DNA of 64,000 bases, from positions 69,186,172 through 69,250,171 of the forward strand of contig CM056744.1 in the NCBI GenBank assembly GCA_029851415.1. The letters run 5' to 3'. Below are positions 12,468 to 23,369 of the stretch, piece after piece (within the stretch, counting starts at the first letter, position 1; every line of letters begins with the position of its first letter). The notes below the pieces were generated by a model. The model was not told the origin of the DNA, did not search any database, and worked only from the letters and a program-made list of their open reading frames with translations. The position numbers and the translations under genes are program-made. The DNA is from Eretmocerus hayati. Its lineage: Eukaryota; Arthropoda; Insecta; Hymenoptera; Aphelinidae.

Positions 12468-12674
12468 AACAAAATAACTAGTGAGTCAGCATAACAATAA
12501 AAATTTTCAAACAAAAAAATCCAATTATAACAGAGAAAATCAAGAGGAGATAAGGAGAATCGTATCATACATGACGCAAAAAAACGGCGTGAGCGAGGAA
12601 AATAGTGTCGCTATTGTCGGGAGTTCCGCGATGTTATTCAACCAAAAAATTCAGGAGCTCTTCAGTGATGATTA

Positions 12675-13535
12675 CTATGATGGTTCTTCAACTTGGATTG
12701 CCTCGAAAGCTTCATCAATATCTGGCTCGGTCGGAAGCTTGAACAATTTAATGATGGGCCTTTTCAATTCCAAACTGGCTGTCCTCACGGTTACCACTCG
12801 AGATAATCCATCAAATCCAGGATGGCAGGCGACAACTCGAGCTAATGGCCATCTGGTTGGAGGGCTGAGCCCATCGATGATCAGAACGATATCTCCATTG
12901 TCGATTGGCGTTCGAACTCGCAACCACTTATTGCGCTGTTGAATCTGGTGCATAACTTCCTGCCTCCAGCGCAGCTTGAAATCATTGCGCATCTGCGTTA
13001 GTATTCTCCACTTGCACAGGGATGGCTTGTCAAATCTACAGGCTTGAATGGTTCTGGTATTACAGTGACTGAACGTCCGATCAAGAATTGACCTGGAGTG
13101 AGGGCTGCCAGATCAGTAGCCTCATCACTCATAGGACTCAAATGACGTGAGTTTAAACGAGCTTCAATCTGCGATTATAAAGTGTACAGCTCTTCAAACG
13201 TTAGAGTAAATTCCCCGATCACACATCGAAAATGGTACTTGAAGCTACGAACGGCAGCCTCCCAAAGTCCGCCAAAGTCAGGAGCTCGGGGCGGTATAAA
13301 ATGCCAAGTGACAACATCGTGAGCAAGCTCGACAGCAATTTCTCTGGACATTGCAGAAGCTTGAGAAAAAAGTTTACTGAGCTCTTTTTCGGCTCCGACA
13401 AAGTTCTTTGCATCATCACTATATAAATCCTTGCAATGACCGCGGCGGGGAATAAATCGGCAATAAGCCGCTATAAATGCCTCTGAGGTTTAATCGGATA
13501 CTGCTTTGATATGCGCAGCTTTAGTAAAATTAATC
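12675..13535 (-). pseudogene. BEL/Pao integrase C-terminal part and DUF5641-like terminus
   Basis: On the minus strand, 13535-13150 reads as the second half of a BEL-type integrase. Signatures are TKAAHI, YSDDAKNFVGAEKEL, PPRAPDFGGLWEAAVRSFKYH, then TFEELYTL and LNSRHLSPMSDE. The last part, 12992-12675, reads as the small terminal domain, with KWLRVRTPIDNGDIVLI, PPTRWPLARVV and HPGFDGLSRVVTVRT. At least one stop lies near the start (after IKAVSD) and frame changes occur near 13150. Known role in the family: insertion of the element's DNA copy into the genome. This copy lacks the zinc-binding N-terminus and the first part of the catalytic core. Confidence 0.85.
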
Positions 13536-13979
13536 TGCCAACTTTAAACCCTTGATATGCGGCCAGTCGCACCACGCAATCGACTCAGCTGGGAATCGTT
13601 GAGTCAAATTTCGAAGGACGTACGCGTCGAAACTACACTCCAAAGAGCGATCTCGCTCTGAGCGCACTACCAAAGACACCGCATGATAAATCATAGGACT
13701 TTGAGTATCACCAACACAATTCACACCGGTCTGCACAGCTTTACGTGACAAAATATGTGCAACTCTCTCTGACACAAAAGACCCCTCTGCACCTGGATCA
13801 ATCAACGCACGAGCACGCAAAGATTGCCCCGAAGGAAACTCTAACCGGACAATAGCTATCGCTAGCAACCGCGTACTATTCCCTGTAGCAACATTCACTT
13901 GTGCTGTTGCTGCGTGAGTACCAACCGATTGTACACTTGGAACTATATCACCAGAAGGAGGCTTCTCTATATGCAGCAA
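13536..13979 (-). pseudogene. BEL/Pao aspartic protease region
   Basis: A 149-codon open stretch with the retropepsin-like motif ALIDPGAEGSFVSE; the usual pattern is D-S/T-G and here it reads D-P-G. Before it is an LLAIAIVRLEF strand and after it YVLRNLTQRFP and WPHIKGLKLAD, all usual in BEL polyproteins. The S/T-to-P change next to the catalytic Asp suggests loss of activity. The stretch ends exactly where the deletion joins it to integrase. Confidence 0.8.
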
Positions 13980-14323
13980 GGTATTATGGTTGCCTTTTCA
14001 ATTTTTGCGCTTGAGAAAAGGTAACCGACATTGGCTGTGGGATGATTAGTCTTTAAACATTTCATGCAACACTTATTAGACTTGGCAATCTCGACACGTT
14101 TTGGCGTTGGCAAAGCCGCAGAAGCTTCACAAACATGAAGTAAGTGAGCTTGCTTACAATGCACACAAACGGGTCCAGAGTCCGAGGACGACTCATTGGA
14201 CATATGCACGAATAAGTTCTTATTCTTAGGCTGGCCATTTAGGTACGCATGCGTGCTTCGAAAAAAGTATTCAAATCGACGTACTTTGAGAACCCTTGAA
14301 GTGATCCTTGCTTCTGTTCCCAA
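13967..14323 (-). pseudogene. BEL/Pao gag Cys/His knuckle region
   Basis: Two zinc-binding clusters are visible: VCVHCKQAHLLHVC (C-x2-C-x3-H-x4-C type) and CCMKCLKTNHPTA, whose final Cys is lost (NVGYL). This spacing is the usual BEL/Pao nucleocapsid pattern. It overlaps the protease frame by 13 nt with a frame change, so gag-pol continuity is broken here. Confidence 0.75.
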
Positions 14324-14406
14324 CTCTCACGAGTATCGATGTCCAATTGACGGCAGATACAATGCACAAACCAACAGCCCCATTCGTCCGTAGGATACTC
14401 GAGATC

Positions 14407-14750
14407 TCACAAACCTTGAATATCTTCCTCTGCTTGATTCAAAAGGTCACCAACCTCTCTAGAACTTTTTGACTTAACTGGCTTAAGATTGATCAGTCCT
14501 TCCAAATGTAAAAAAAGTCGAAGTCGCAGATTGTCATACCGCCGACACAATCTATCCCACGCCACTTGCAAATTTGAGGCCTTAACTCTAGTGCTAGCAA
14601 GCATACGATCCGCACAACCTTGAACGCCCTCGAGCAAACAAATTGATTTTTGAACTTCCGAAAGACCCTTCTTTTTCATAATTATGGAGTCGAATTGCTC
14701 CTTGAAGGAATCCTCATCACATTGTTTGCCCGAAAAGGATGTGGGTTCCA
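14407..14750 (-). pseudogene. BEL/Pao gag core (DUF1759-like)
   Basis: Motifs in order are PTSFSGKQCDEDSF, FDSIIMKKKGLSEVQK, then LASTRVKASNLQVAWDRL and LNQAEEDIQGL. These correspond to the DUF1759 region that precedes the knuckles in BEL/Pao polyproteins. The reading frame is good from 14750 to 14407. Immediately upstream (toward higher coordinates) lies the 125-bp palindromic insert. Confidence 0.8.
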
Positions 14751-14875
14751 TATACAAGTTGAACATTTGGTCTCGTCGATCTTGAAGGACGGACCGTCCT
14801 TCAAGATCGACGAGACCAAATGTTCAACTTATATATTAACCATCAAGGACGAAAAAATCTACCAAAATCACTTAT
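14751..14875. mobile_element. 125-bp palindromic insertion with 13-bp flanking direct repeats
   Basis: The 13-mer GATGTGGGTTCCA occurs at 14738-14750 and 14876-14888. Between them is a 75-nt palindrome with 37-nt arms (14756-14792 and 14794-14830) around a single A, perfect as read here, followed by a 45-nt unpaired tail. The insert sits in BEL gag, between the part reading MDEVPHLEP and the part reading EPTSFSG. Removing the insert plus one 13-mer would put the two gag halves in the same frame. Confidence 0.85.
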
Positions 14876-14888
14876 GATGTGGGTTCCA

Positions 14889-15244
14889 AGTGCGGGACTT
14901 CATCCATCTCGGTGGTGGCTCTCAAGAACGCGTGCATATTCATATTATTTTCACCAAAAGCTACTCGGCTAGCATCGCTCACAATAGATGAATCTCAATC
15001 GGGAACTGATATGTCACTCAATTGAGCTAAAGCATCGGTATAACTCTCCTCAAGAACCAAATAGGCATTCCTTGTGATATAAGAATCGTTGATTAATATG
15101 TCTTGTTGTGACATCATCAACTTATTTTGAGCAGAAAATTCATCCCAATACTTATCGAGTAACTTCGCTCTCGCTTTCAGATACGACTGATTGATTTTAG
15201 CCGCGCCTCTCTTGGAGGTAGTATTGAGAATAAAATTCTGAATA
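14889..15244 (-). pseudogene. BEL/Pao gag N-terminal part, second segment
   Basis: The minus strand reads SKRGAAKINQSYLKARAKLL, DKYWDEFSAQNKLM, then LVLEESYTDALAQLSD. This is the helical N-terminal gag region typical of BEL elements. One stop (just after IPD) separates it from VSDASRVAFGENN and the part approaching the 125-bp insert. Its upstream part continues beyond the palindromic MITE at 16126-16293. Confidence 0.7.
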
Positions 15245-16123
15245 CAGTACACACCAAAATGAATGGAACACGGGTTACTTCACTGAAACAGCGATTACCC
15301 GGACGTCCTTGGGTCTACGGCAATTTTACGAAAAGCATTTGAAAGATGACAGAAAAAATTATCCATTCATGTCTTCCAAAAATTTTTCCAACCCAAAATC
15401 CATCTTCTTGATTGACTCCGAAAAGTGAAAAATTCTTCATTCCAATCAATCATTGATCATTTATCAGGAAATCACGATAGAGTCAAGATTCTTGTGGGAT
15501 TTTGTAAATCTTTTGAAAATCTTCGAAATCATTTTTTCATACATTAGTCCACGGTTTTTTGCACCCGAGTTGCGATCAAGTGAGAGCAAATACACACGCG
15601 TTGAAGGAAGCGGAGATACAAAAAATGCGTGATCCACGATTTCGACGTGGAATCTTCTAGAATTCATGGAATATGAATCAGTATTGTTCTAGAACGCACT
15701 CGGAACGCCCTCAGACAGCTTGAAGAAGAAAAAGCCCATACCTCTAGATCAACAGTACCCTCGACCCGCACCAACTTTCCTTTGCCAGATCACTCATAAC
15801 TCAGGTGAAAAAAACCGTAGAGTAATGTATAAAAGGAGGATTTTAGAGGTCTTGAAAAGTGCTACAAGATCCCGCAAGGTTTTTTGCGCTATCGTAATCT
15901 CCCGATGGATGATCGATAATTGATTGAATTGAAAAATTTTTCACTTTGCGGAGCCCATTGGAACCATGAATTTGATGGCAAAAAATATTTCAAAGGACAT
16001 GAATTGATAGATTCTTTTCTCATCTATCGAATGCTTTCCTCAAAATTGCGTAAACCCAAGGATGTCCGAGTGATCGCTGTTTCAGTGGAGGAATCCGTGT
16101 TCCATTCATTTTGGTGGGTACTG
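15245..16123. mobile_element. Tc1/mariner-type full-length palindrome, 879 bp, TA target duplication
   Basis: Both ends read CAGTACNCACCAAAATGAAT inward and are bordered by TA (15243-15244 and 16124-16125). The entire element folds on itself, with its centre near 15684, through imperfect but continuous pairing; for example GAACACGGGTTACTTCACTG pairs with the complement of the segment at about 16085. No transposase frame is present. It splits the N-terminal gag of the BEL element. A smaller relative is at 23370-23843. Confidence 0.9.
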
Positions 16124-16125
16124 TA

Positions 16126-16293
16126 TACGCAGCGATGTGCCACTGCTCGATGACTAAAAGACGTCCAGCCTAAAACCTAGCTCCATCCTCCGCTGAAAGA
16201 TTTGCGGGCGGAGCGACCCGGATCTGCATCACATCCTCTTTAGGACCGTCATCCCCATTCGAACTAGCTATTTCAGAATCCAACTGATCTGGC
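16126..16293 (-). pseudogene. BEL/Pao gag extreme N-terminus
   Basis: Starts with ATG at 16293 (MPDQLDSEIASSNGDDGP on the minus strand) and continues to VIEQWHIAA, with one in-frame stop after GARF. It then meets the TA border of the palindrome, beyond which gag resumes at 15242. It is assigned to gag by position and frame continuity. Confidence 0.6.
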
Positions 16294-17096
16294 ATACTTC
16301 AATCGGCAATTTACTTGAGGATCGAAACAACAACTATACAACAATAGAGGAGTGACCGAGATTCGTAATCGACTAGTAAGTGATTGATTTGTCGCACACT
16401 CGTGAAGAATTCTTCTACATAAATGAGACAGGCACAACCATAGAAACCAGGGGCCAGAGCGCGTAAAAAAGTCCTCCTTTAAATTCACAACAACAAAATT
16501 CGAGGAATAGAATAAAGGCACACCGTGATGCACAACCAATATTTTCAGCACTGGCAATCATGCTAAAAATGTACAAGTATGAGCACTTTCTCAAGCCAAA
16601 CCGTTCAGAAAGTCCAGAAAAAATTGAATTGGTTGCTAATTAATCACGTGCATAAGCTCCAAAAACCCACATGCTGGTAAACTACACGTTAGGACAACAC
16701 AACATACACGATGAAGAACTTGATCGGATAGTCGCGCGTTGAAGCCACGACTCTGGATCGCAATTCAGCGTAAGCAGTCATGCAGCAGTTTATCACCAAA
16801 AGCCATGCATAATAATGGCATGTGCGTAGTGAGCACTCTCTCAGCAGCGTTATTTAAATCAATCGCAAAAATTGAGCGAGTATTGTGCAACGCCGCATAT
16901 CGCTCAACAGCTGACTGAGAGAGCAAGTAAGATTGAGAAAGGGAGAACGTCTCTCATATGAGAGGTTCTACAAAATTTTTGACATTTGGGTTACTGCAGA
17001 ATGAAATTTTTTTCTCATGGCACGCGTCTGGAATCAATTTGAGTGGTAACTAGAACCTCAAAAAGGAGTGGAAAAGTGCGTGCCCACTAATTAGGG
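16294..17096. other. BEL leader or 5' LTR candidate, otherwise empty
   Basis: This is the expected place for the primer-binding site and 5' LTR of the minus-strand BEL element. On the minus strand, 16970 onward begins TGTAGAACCTCTCATATGAG, a TG start with a short palindrome as at the 3' side, but the two candidates do not align. No gene is seen. Confidence 0.3.
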
Positions 17097-17102
17097 GGAA
17101 TG

Positions 17103-18300
17103 TTATTTCTGTACCATCCAAAAACGTTCACAGACGTCCAAAGGACTCTTAGATACTCTCAGTCGAATGTAATTCTTTTTCTTTTTCTTCTTCTGTTCGG
17201 TATCTGTTGGTTTCCAACCGAATTTTCCTGATGGGAACATTAATGGATAAACCATAGGATCAAGATGTTCACTAAGGATCGAAATTCGTTGAGGTTTTTC
17301 ACCCTTGAGATATACACAGAAGTCACTATCATCACTACATACTCCATCATTTCCAATATAAATGAGAAATACTTCATCAATAACCCTGTCTGGCCTATTT
17401 GATTTCCTGTCTTTAACGAGGTCCATTCTAACTCCTCGTGGCTCTCTATTTTCAGTCGAGGCAGTTTCTTTTCCTTTTTGCTCATGTTCGTACATCATTT
17501 TGTAGTGTTTCACATAGGGATTTCCCTGTTTTAAGTGTTCATCTATTTTATCTAGGAAGGGGCGAAATTCTGAAGGGCATTGTAAATAATCAATTCTTAC
17601 ATCAGTAGCATCTTTTGTGTCCAATATGTATAAATGATCAAATTTTGGAGTCTCGCCGGGATCGGGATGTAAATCATGACTATTGTGTGAGGTTTGTCCA
17701 CATATTTTGAATACAGGTGGTCCTACTGTTCTAACGGGTGCAAATTTAGCACCAAAACTTGCCATCGCGAATGAACTATTCATTTCTTTTATGTTTGATA
17801 GAAAAAATTTAGAAAGCTTTGAATTAGCTTCTAGAGTGTCAGTAATAAATTTCGGATATTCAGGATCCGGAGGGAATAATAATGTACCTTTTCGACAGCA
17901 TTTAGTGAATTTTTTATCAAATGGTCTTTCTGCAGCAAAGTGCAATGCTCCACAAAATTGACATTTTACATCCATTGGTGTTAAGTAATATGGAGAAATC
18001 TTATTTTCATCAAAGTGAACGTGACTGAGACACGCCAGTTTGGAGTTTTTGATATTATTCTTGTTCATGCGTTTCCCAGTAATTTCGCAGGATTTTATGA
18101 TATCACATTGTTTAATGTTCTCAAGTAGTTTTTGTTCTATATATTGTTTAATTTCTTCAGAATCCAATGAAATATGTATTTGTCTGTCAATTTGCCTCTC
18201 TTGTGTTAATGTACTAGACGTTGTTGAGGAAATTATATTTGTATTAAGTAATTCAGCATTCTTCTTTGTATTACGTTTTCTCTGATTTCTTTTTCGGTTC
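17103..18300 (-). pseudogene. Helitron Rep/helicase protein, Helitron-like N domain (fragment)
   Basis: Open on the minus strand for almost 1.2 kb. Diagnostic features are the Cys-rich CQFCGALHFAAERP...FTKCCRKGTLLFPP, then HFDENKISPYYL before it, and later DLHPDPGETPKFDHLYILD and HLDPMVYPLMFPSGKFGW. These match the N-terminal region of animal Helitron proteins, which precedes the HUH replication-initiator domain. The protein runs into a lysine tract and stops at 17103, so the Rep and helicase domains are absent from this copy. No ATG is needed at 18167, because the frame is open upstream to about 18300, where a frameshift separates it from the protease part. Confidence 0.88.
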
Positions 18301-18369
18301 GCTCCTTTATGTCTTGTTTATTTATCTGATGAATAAGAAGTTCTTTATTATGAATAATGGATTCATTGT

Positions 18370-19443
18370 TCAGATTCCATTATCGTGTTTTCTTTTTCTT
18401 GATTTCCGATTTTCATCTCCCTCTCTCCATATTTGTAATTTTTTTTCAATATTTTCTGTGCTTATCAAATAATTGATATGGTCAAATTCTTTCTCTTTTC
18501 TTGTTTTGTTATTTAGTGTGGTATTTTTTCGTTTTCTACTATTCTCTCCAGACATCGAAATATCATTATTAATGTTTGAAGTGACAGATGGACTTGACTT
18601 CAAACTCTTTTCTTCTAAGGTTAGTATAGATTCTTTTGAGGTATAATTTTCACAATGAATATCGAGTGATTGAGAGTTACTTACTGCAATGTGAGATAGA
18701 CGCAACACATCAATTGTTAAGATCTTACTTTTACGTTTGAAACATTCTGGCAAATCTCTCAATATTGGAAATTGAGATACCCTCTTAGTTACTAAGATTT
18801 CAAACAAATGTTTCCTCATTAAATTTTCGTTGTAAGTGAGATCATAAGGATCTATTCCATTTCAACAGGAAATTGCAAATGCAATCGCGAATAAACCACA
18901 ATTATATGGTTGTTGTTGAATCTGAACATTTTTATAAATTACTTTTAGTTCAATCGCACGAGGTAATATATTTTGAATGAATTCCATCTGATCGTTATCG
19001 AGTTTTCGATGGGCACTATCATATACATATAGACATTGATTTTTATACTCAATACAAGTCCAGTGACCACATTCCCTTGAACCGGTAAATAGTATTTGAA
19101 TGAAATGATCATTTACAGGTTCAATAAATTATAGCAGATCTCTGAACAACACATTTTGCATGTGAATTTCAGGTAATAAGTTCCTGATCTCATTAACATG
19201 ATCATCAGTTAACTGGCTGTTTGGTGTACTTCCATCCAATGACAATATGTTATAAAAATTGGAAGTGTTGATTTGTTCTGTTGATGAATCCTGGAATGAA
19301 ATTAATCTTGATTGATATAAAAGATCAAGAGGAACAAATTCTTTTTCAATTAAGATCCCGTAGTTAAAATGAATACACGACTTTAAGATAATGATATGAT
19401 TCACGTTGATAAGGAAAGTACAATCAGTTTCAAATAAGATCAT
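18370..19443 (-). pseudogene. Ulp1-like (C48) cysteine protease domain, N-terminal to the Helitron domain
   Basis: One minus-strand frame from 19443 to 18370 contains ECGHWTCIEYKNQCLYVYD, then IQQQPYNCGLFAIAFAIS. This gives His (GHW), Asp (VYDSAH), the Gln of the oxyanion hole and Cys (NCGLFAIAFA) in the order of Ulp1/SENP-type proteases. The domain is followed by PYDLTYNENLMRKHLFEIL and a basic, Ser-rich linker. There are two in-frame stops, just before FIEPVND (about 19130) and right after AFAISC. A frameshift between 18370 and 18300 separates it from the Helitron-like N domain. Known for the family: removal of ubiquitin-like modifiers. The role in a transposon is unknown. Confidence 0.8.
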
Positions 19444-19444
19444 T

Positions 19445-19560
19445 GATCGAGATGTTCAAATCAGATTCGAATTAGTTTTGAATCAGGAGTAGAATGAGTT
19501 CTGAAATGAATTCATTATTGTTTTGAAATCAGGGGAAGGCATTCAGTTTCAAATCACTAT
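19445..19560. repeat. AATCAG-motif cluster 1
   Basis: TTCAAATCAGATTCGAATTA, TTTTGAATCAGG, TTTTGAAATCAGGGG and TTTCAAATCA occur within about 110 bp. The same hexamer phrase recurs at 21840-21930, 30780-30870 and 32500-32590. No gene is here. Confidence 0.5.
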
Positions 19561-19808
19561 GTTTAATGAATTCAAAATCACCAGTTGTGAGCAGACTTTT
19601 ATCAGGATGAAGAAAATTATAATTTTCAAGTGTAATCAGTTTAAAATTAGGGGGATTCATTATATATGATTGATTCCATATCCCATAAAAAAAGAATAAC
19701 GTTCCAATTTGGGTGTGAGAGGAGTGCAATCAAATTTGTTTCTAATTTATATCATAGATGTCAGTGTAAAAGAGAACTATTGTAGTAAAATTCCTGTGAG
19801 GTTATTTG

Positions 19809-20213
19809 AGAGTGCTCTCTACCTCTGGAGAAGCGATGGTGGCTCCTTTAGTGGTCAAATTGGTATATTGCCAGTAACAATTTTTGGAAACAAAGAGGAA
19901 GGATCCAATAGTACCGCTCCCTGCGGATTATATTCCTTCAAATAATAGAAAAGTTTCATCGAGATCGGTGCAAAATTGAGCTCAAGAATTTTGAGATACA
20001 AATCAGCAACACTGAACAAATCTATCTGCAAATTTTTGAGCTGAATTTTGTACCGATCTCGATGAATTTTTTTCAAAATTTGGAGAAAAATAGTCCGCAG
20101 GGAGCGGTACTATTAGTCTACTCCTTCTTTGATTTTAAAAACTGTCATTGATGATATACCAATTTGACCGTTAGAAGCGCCACCATCGCTTTTCAAAAGG
20201 TAGAGAGCACTCT
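19809..20213. mobile_element. Palindromic MITE, 405 bp (family with a half copy at 43300)
   Basis: Ends read AGAGTGCTCTCTACC inward on both sides. The subterminal AGCGATGGTGGC is present on the left, with its complement on the right, and arms continue through CGCTCCCTGCGGA and the centre near 20010 (ATCGAGATCGGT and its complement). It has no coding capacity. A related single-arm copy lies at 43300-43420 (GAGCGATGGTGGCTTCTC). Confidence 0.8.
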
Positions 20214-22140
20214 TGATTGAGCTGTTATAAGGTTGTGATGACTTTTTTATGTTAAATTTACAGTGCTCATCAGTATACAAATTATAATAATTTTTACATG
20301 TTTATTCCGGTGAAAATGATCAGATGTCACAACTAAGAAGACTTATAATGGTTATAGATAGTAATATAATACTCACCTCTGGACTGGAATTTAACGTGTT
20401 TGGAAATGCAGAGATTACACAGTATGGACTATTAACCAGGTGACTCTTGTATCCCTTTGGATATTGAAGATCATAGATTCACTATTCTGTGTTACCAAGG
20501 TTAATGATGGCATTGTTCACATCCATTCATTGGATTTACTGAATAAATCAATATTCACTGAAATTAACTGAAATCAATATTCACTGAATAAATCGATATT
20601 TTTAAGTAATTATATCAACATGTGAGATGGGTCAGAAAATATATCAATGTACGTAAATATTGGATTATCCAAAATGTAAAATTTTCAGTAAAGAAAATAA
20701 ATTGGTGATGAAAATTGATCTCGTGTGATTGTTCTCTAAAAACATTTTGGAATGAAATCAATATCAACAAATATCACATATATCTCAGTTATTTCATCAA
20801 AAGTGGGATTTTTCATGTTCCAAATTTTTTCAAGTTTCTAAGGGTCGGAATATACGTTGTAGGAGTTGTTTTGGAGTGTATGCTATTGGTTGGCAACTAT
20901 GTTCATAGTTTTTAGAGTGATTATAACATCCCCATATTTTGTAGATATTCTTGAAGGATCGAAATGTCCTACCTATTTTCTATAGGTAACTCAGTTTTAA
21001 ATCATAATTTTCATCATGATGCATACAAAGAATTGAAAACCCCTATATGTAGTTATTAACTTGATTTGTAATATTTCAGATGATATAATCACCTACTTTG
21101 CGAATTCATTTTGAAGTTTCAATTCGCGCACAGTTTTTCAATATTTTGAAGATGAGTTTACACCGAAACTGTGCGAACGACGATAATTAGCTTGACAAAG
21201 TTTTTAATTGCCCAATAATGTTCTCCAATCAATAGGGTTGTTATGTAAATGCCCAAGTACATTTGATCAATGCTTCTGCATTAGCTAAAACTTGAATTTG
21301 CACCCGAATGCATGGTATAAACATGGTTTCCAATTGACGTATGAAATTTTCTGTCCTCCCCGTCCATATGTTGTGCTTTGTAATGAAGCGTTATATCGTT
21401 TTGTTGTTAGATTCTTCTCAAGTATTTGGTAGGATGAGAAAAAATCTCTGTGGAAAAGAGATTATTTGTCGAGCCATGGGAATAATTTTTGATGTGAGAT
21501 ATCCTTTCAATCTCTGTCCTCTCCAACCCCTTCTGCAATCCCTTAAAGTCAACATATATTTTTCTGGTTTCAATTTTGAGCTATGTAGCTCTAGAGTTTT
21601 TATTTTTGTGTAAAAACAAGCAAAAACTAACTGCGACGATTCTTTAAAACTCTCTTGGGGTTGGAATGATTTTTGAGCCAAGTTACTTCTAACGACCATT
21701 TTGGCCCTAAAAAAGCCCCCCTCTTAGCGAAATTACTTTTATAAGCATGCTTGAATAAAAAAAAAAATCAATAAATTTTGGAAAAAATTTATAAGCATGT
21801 TTGAATCAGAGTAACGCAATCATTATCAAAAGAGAATATATAATCATGTTGAAATCAGGAAAACAGAATCAGTTTAAAATCAGGAAGTCAAATCAGTTCT
21901 AACTCCGAAATGAAATCAGATTCAAATCAGGATTGAAGAAAAGAAATTTCCTTATGAAAATTGATTGTATATAAATGTAAATGAGATATCGGGATCTAAT
22001 ATCATTACTAAAGGATGTCAAGTTACTCACTCTTGGACTGGAGTTTGATATTGTCCAACAAGAGTTGTATAATCTTCAACATTGGGTATTAACCATTGGC
22101 TTGATGTCAACAATATCTTTAAATGTTGAATATTATTTTT
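20214..22140. other. AT-rich stretch without a supported gene
   Basis: Contains the AATCAG-motif cluster at 21840-21930. A short GCGCACAGTTTTTC...GAAACTGTGCGAAC inverted pair lies at about 21125-21175, and this vocabulary becomes dense at 22141. The open frame at 21341-21613 has no recognisable motif. Confidence 0.4.
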
Positions 22141-22682
22141 TGCAACTGTGTGCGCGAAGTTGGAAGAAAATGAGACTTCTCTTCATTATTTACAGAGCGA
22201 GGAGTAATGCGTGAATGACTTCTCGCACAGTTTTACATTTACGCACTGGTGGAGTGTGCGTGAATGTAACCTCTCGCTCTAATGCATTTTCATTCACGCA
22301 CAGTTCCAAAATATGATGTCACGTCATCCCTCTGAATTTGGCCTTTCTTGAAAACTTCGTTTCCAAGATAATCTTGCTCGGACAGTGGTGCATTTAATTA
22401 CAACTTCGCGCACAGTTGCAAAAAATAGTATACGCAACACGTGCGAGAAGTTTCCGCACAGGTTACCAACTCGCGCGAGAAGTAACATTCATGCACACTT
22501 CGAAACTTCTCGCACACCCAAAAGTACATATTTACGCAGGCTCGCTTCGCGAGCGTGCGTGAATGTGTTCTTCTGGCTGTGCGAGAAGTTCCAAAGTGTG
22601 CGTGAATATTAACTTCTCACACTCGTTTGGCAACTTGTGCGGAAATTGACCTTCTCGCACTTGTTGCGTAATATACTATTTT
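22141..22682. repeat. GTGCGAGAAGTT / CTTCTCGCAC motif array with terminal inverted repeat
   Basis: Within 540 bp the phrase TGTGCGAGAAGTT and near variants (GTGCGTGAAT, GCGCGAAGTT) occur about a dozen times in both orientations. The segment 22422-22682 is bounded by AAAATAGTATACGCAACACG and its complement, so it forms a 261-bp fold-back. A GC-rich hairpin, GCTCGCTTCGCGAGC, lies at about 22540. No coding. Confidence 0.7.
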
Positions 22683-23369
22683 AATTCCAAAGCATTTCTA
22701 TTTTTACCTGAAATAACAAAATTTACCAGATACAAGGGAATGCATTGAACTCAGAAACCAATATACTGTATATAGACATCGAAATGTAATGGAATTTATA
22801 AATTTTGGGAACATCATTAGAATCAATTTGTCTTATGTAGCACAAGAGAACTAAACTTCAATATTCTGATCACATATCATTAAATGCAACAGGATATATG
22901 TGACTTGATTTGTAATATTTCAGATGATATAATATATATGTGAAAGGAGCCCATAATTATTATCAAATTAAATTGAATCACTCACCCTTGCATTGGTGTA
23001 TAATAATCTTAGAGTCGTAGTATATGCATGATTCATTTAACTGAATTATTATTCATCACGAAAGACTAATAAAATTCACAATTTTCCAACAGAACTCGGA
23101 GACCTTTCACTGCTTTGTGGCTCGTGAGTGACCGCAAACTGAAAACATCCAACATCAGTATGTCCTTATGAACAGTGTGTTATATGAAAAAAAATTGGAT
23201 TTAGATGGTGTGATCGGTCGAGGTGTTCATTTTGTAAAGTGTCACTCTCATGTGAATGTTGTGCTATAAGAAGGCAGTGCGGAATATTAAACGTTTCGAA
23301 ATTTTACAGCATTAGCCTCTTAAGTCTTGCCAGAGTTACAAAAAAGTTGAAAATCAATATTTTACTGTA
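22683..23369. other. AT-rich stretch, no gene seen
   Basis: No open frame with a recognisable motif and no repeat unit shared with the rest of the window. It leads directly to the TA border of the palindrome at 23370. Confidence 0.4.

Larger units (their letters stand above)
12675..16293 (-). mobile_element. Degenerate BEL/Pao LTR retrotransposon, internally deleted
   Basis: Read from 16293 leftward, the order is gag N-terminus, gag core (DUF1759-like), Cys/His knuckles, aspartic protease, the C-terminal half of integrase, and the terminal DUF5641-like domain. This is the BEL/Pao order. The whole reverse transcriptase, RNase H and N-terminal integrase block is missing at a junction near 13540. 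There are frameshifts and stops in several parts, so the copy is dead. Gag is further split by an 879-bp palindrome (15245-16123) and by a 125-bp palindromic insert (14751-14875). Only the fragments visible here are described below. Confidence 0.9.

Noticed and set aside
12481..12942. 153-aa plus-strand ORF starting MSQHNNKNFQTKK
   Set aside because: It is antisense to the DUF5641-like end of the BEL element, whose minus-strand reading has family motifs.
17683..18285. Plus-strand ORFs across the Helitron N domain
   Set aside because: Shadows of the minus-strand frame, which carries the Cys-rich motif.
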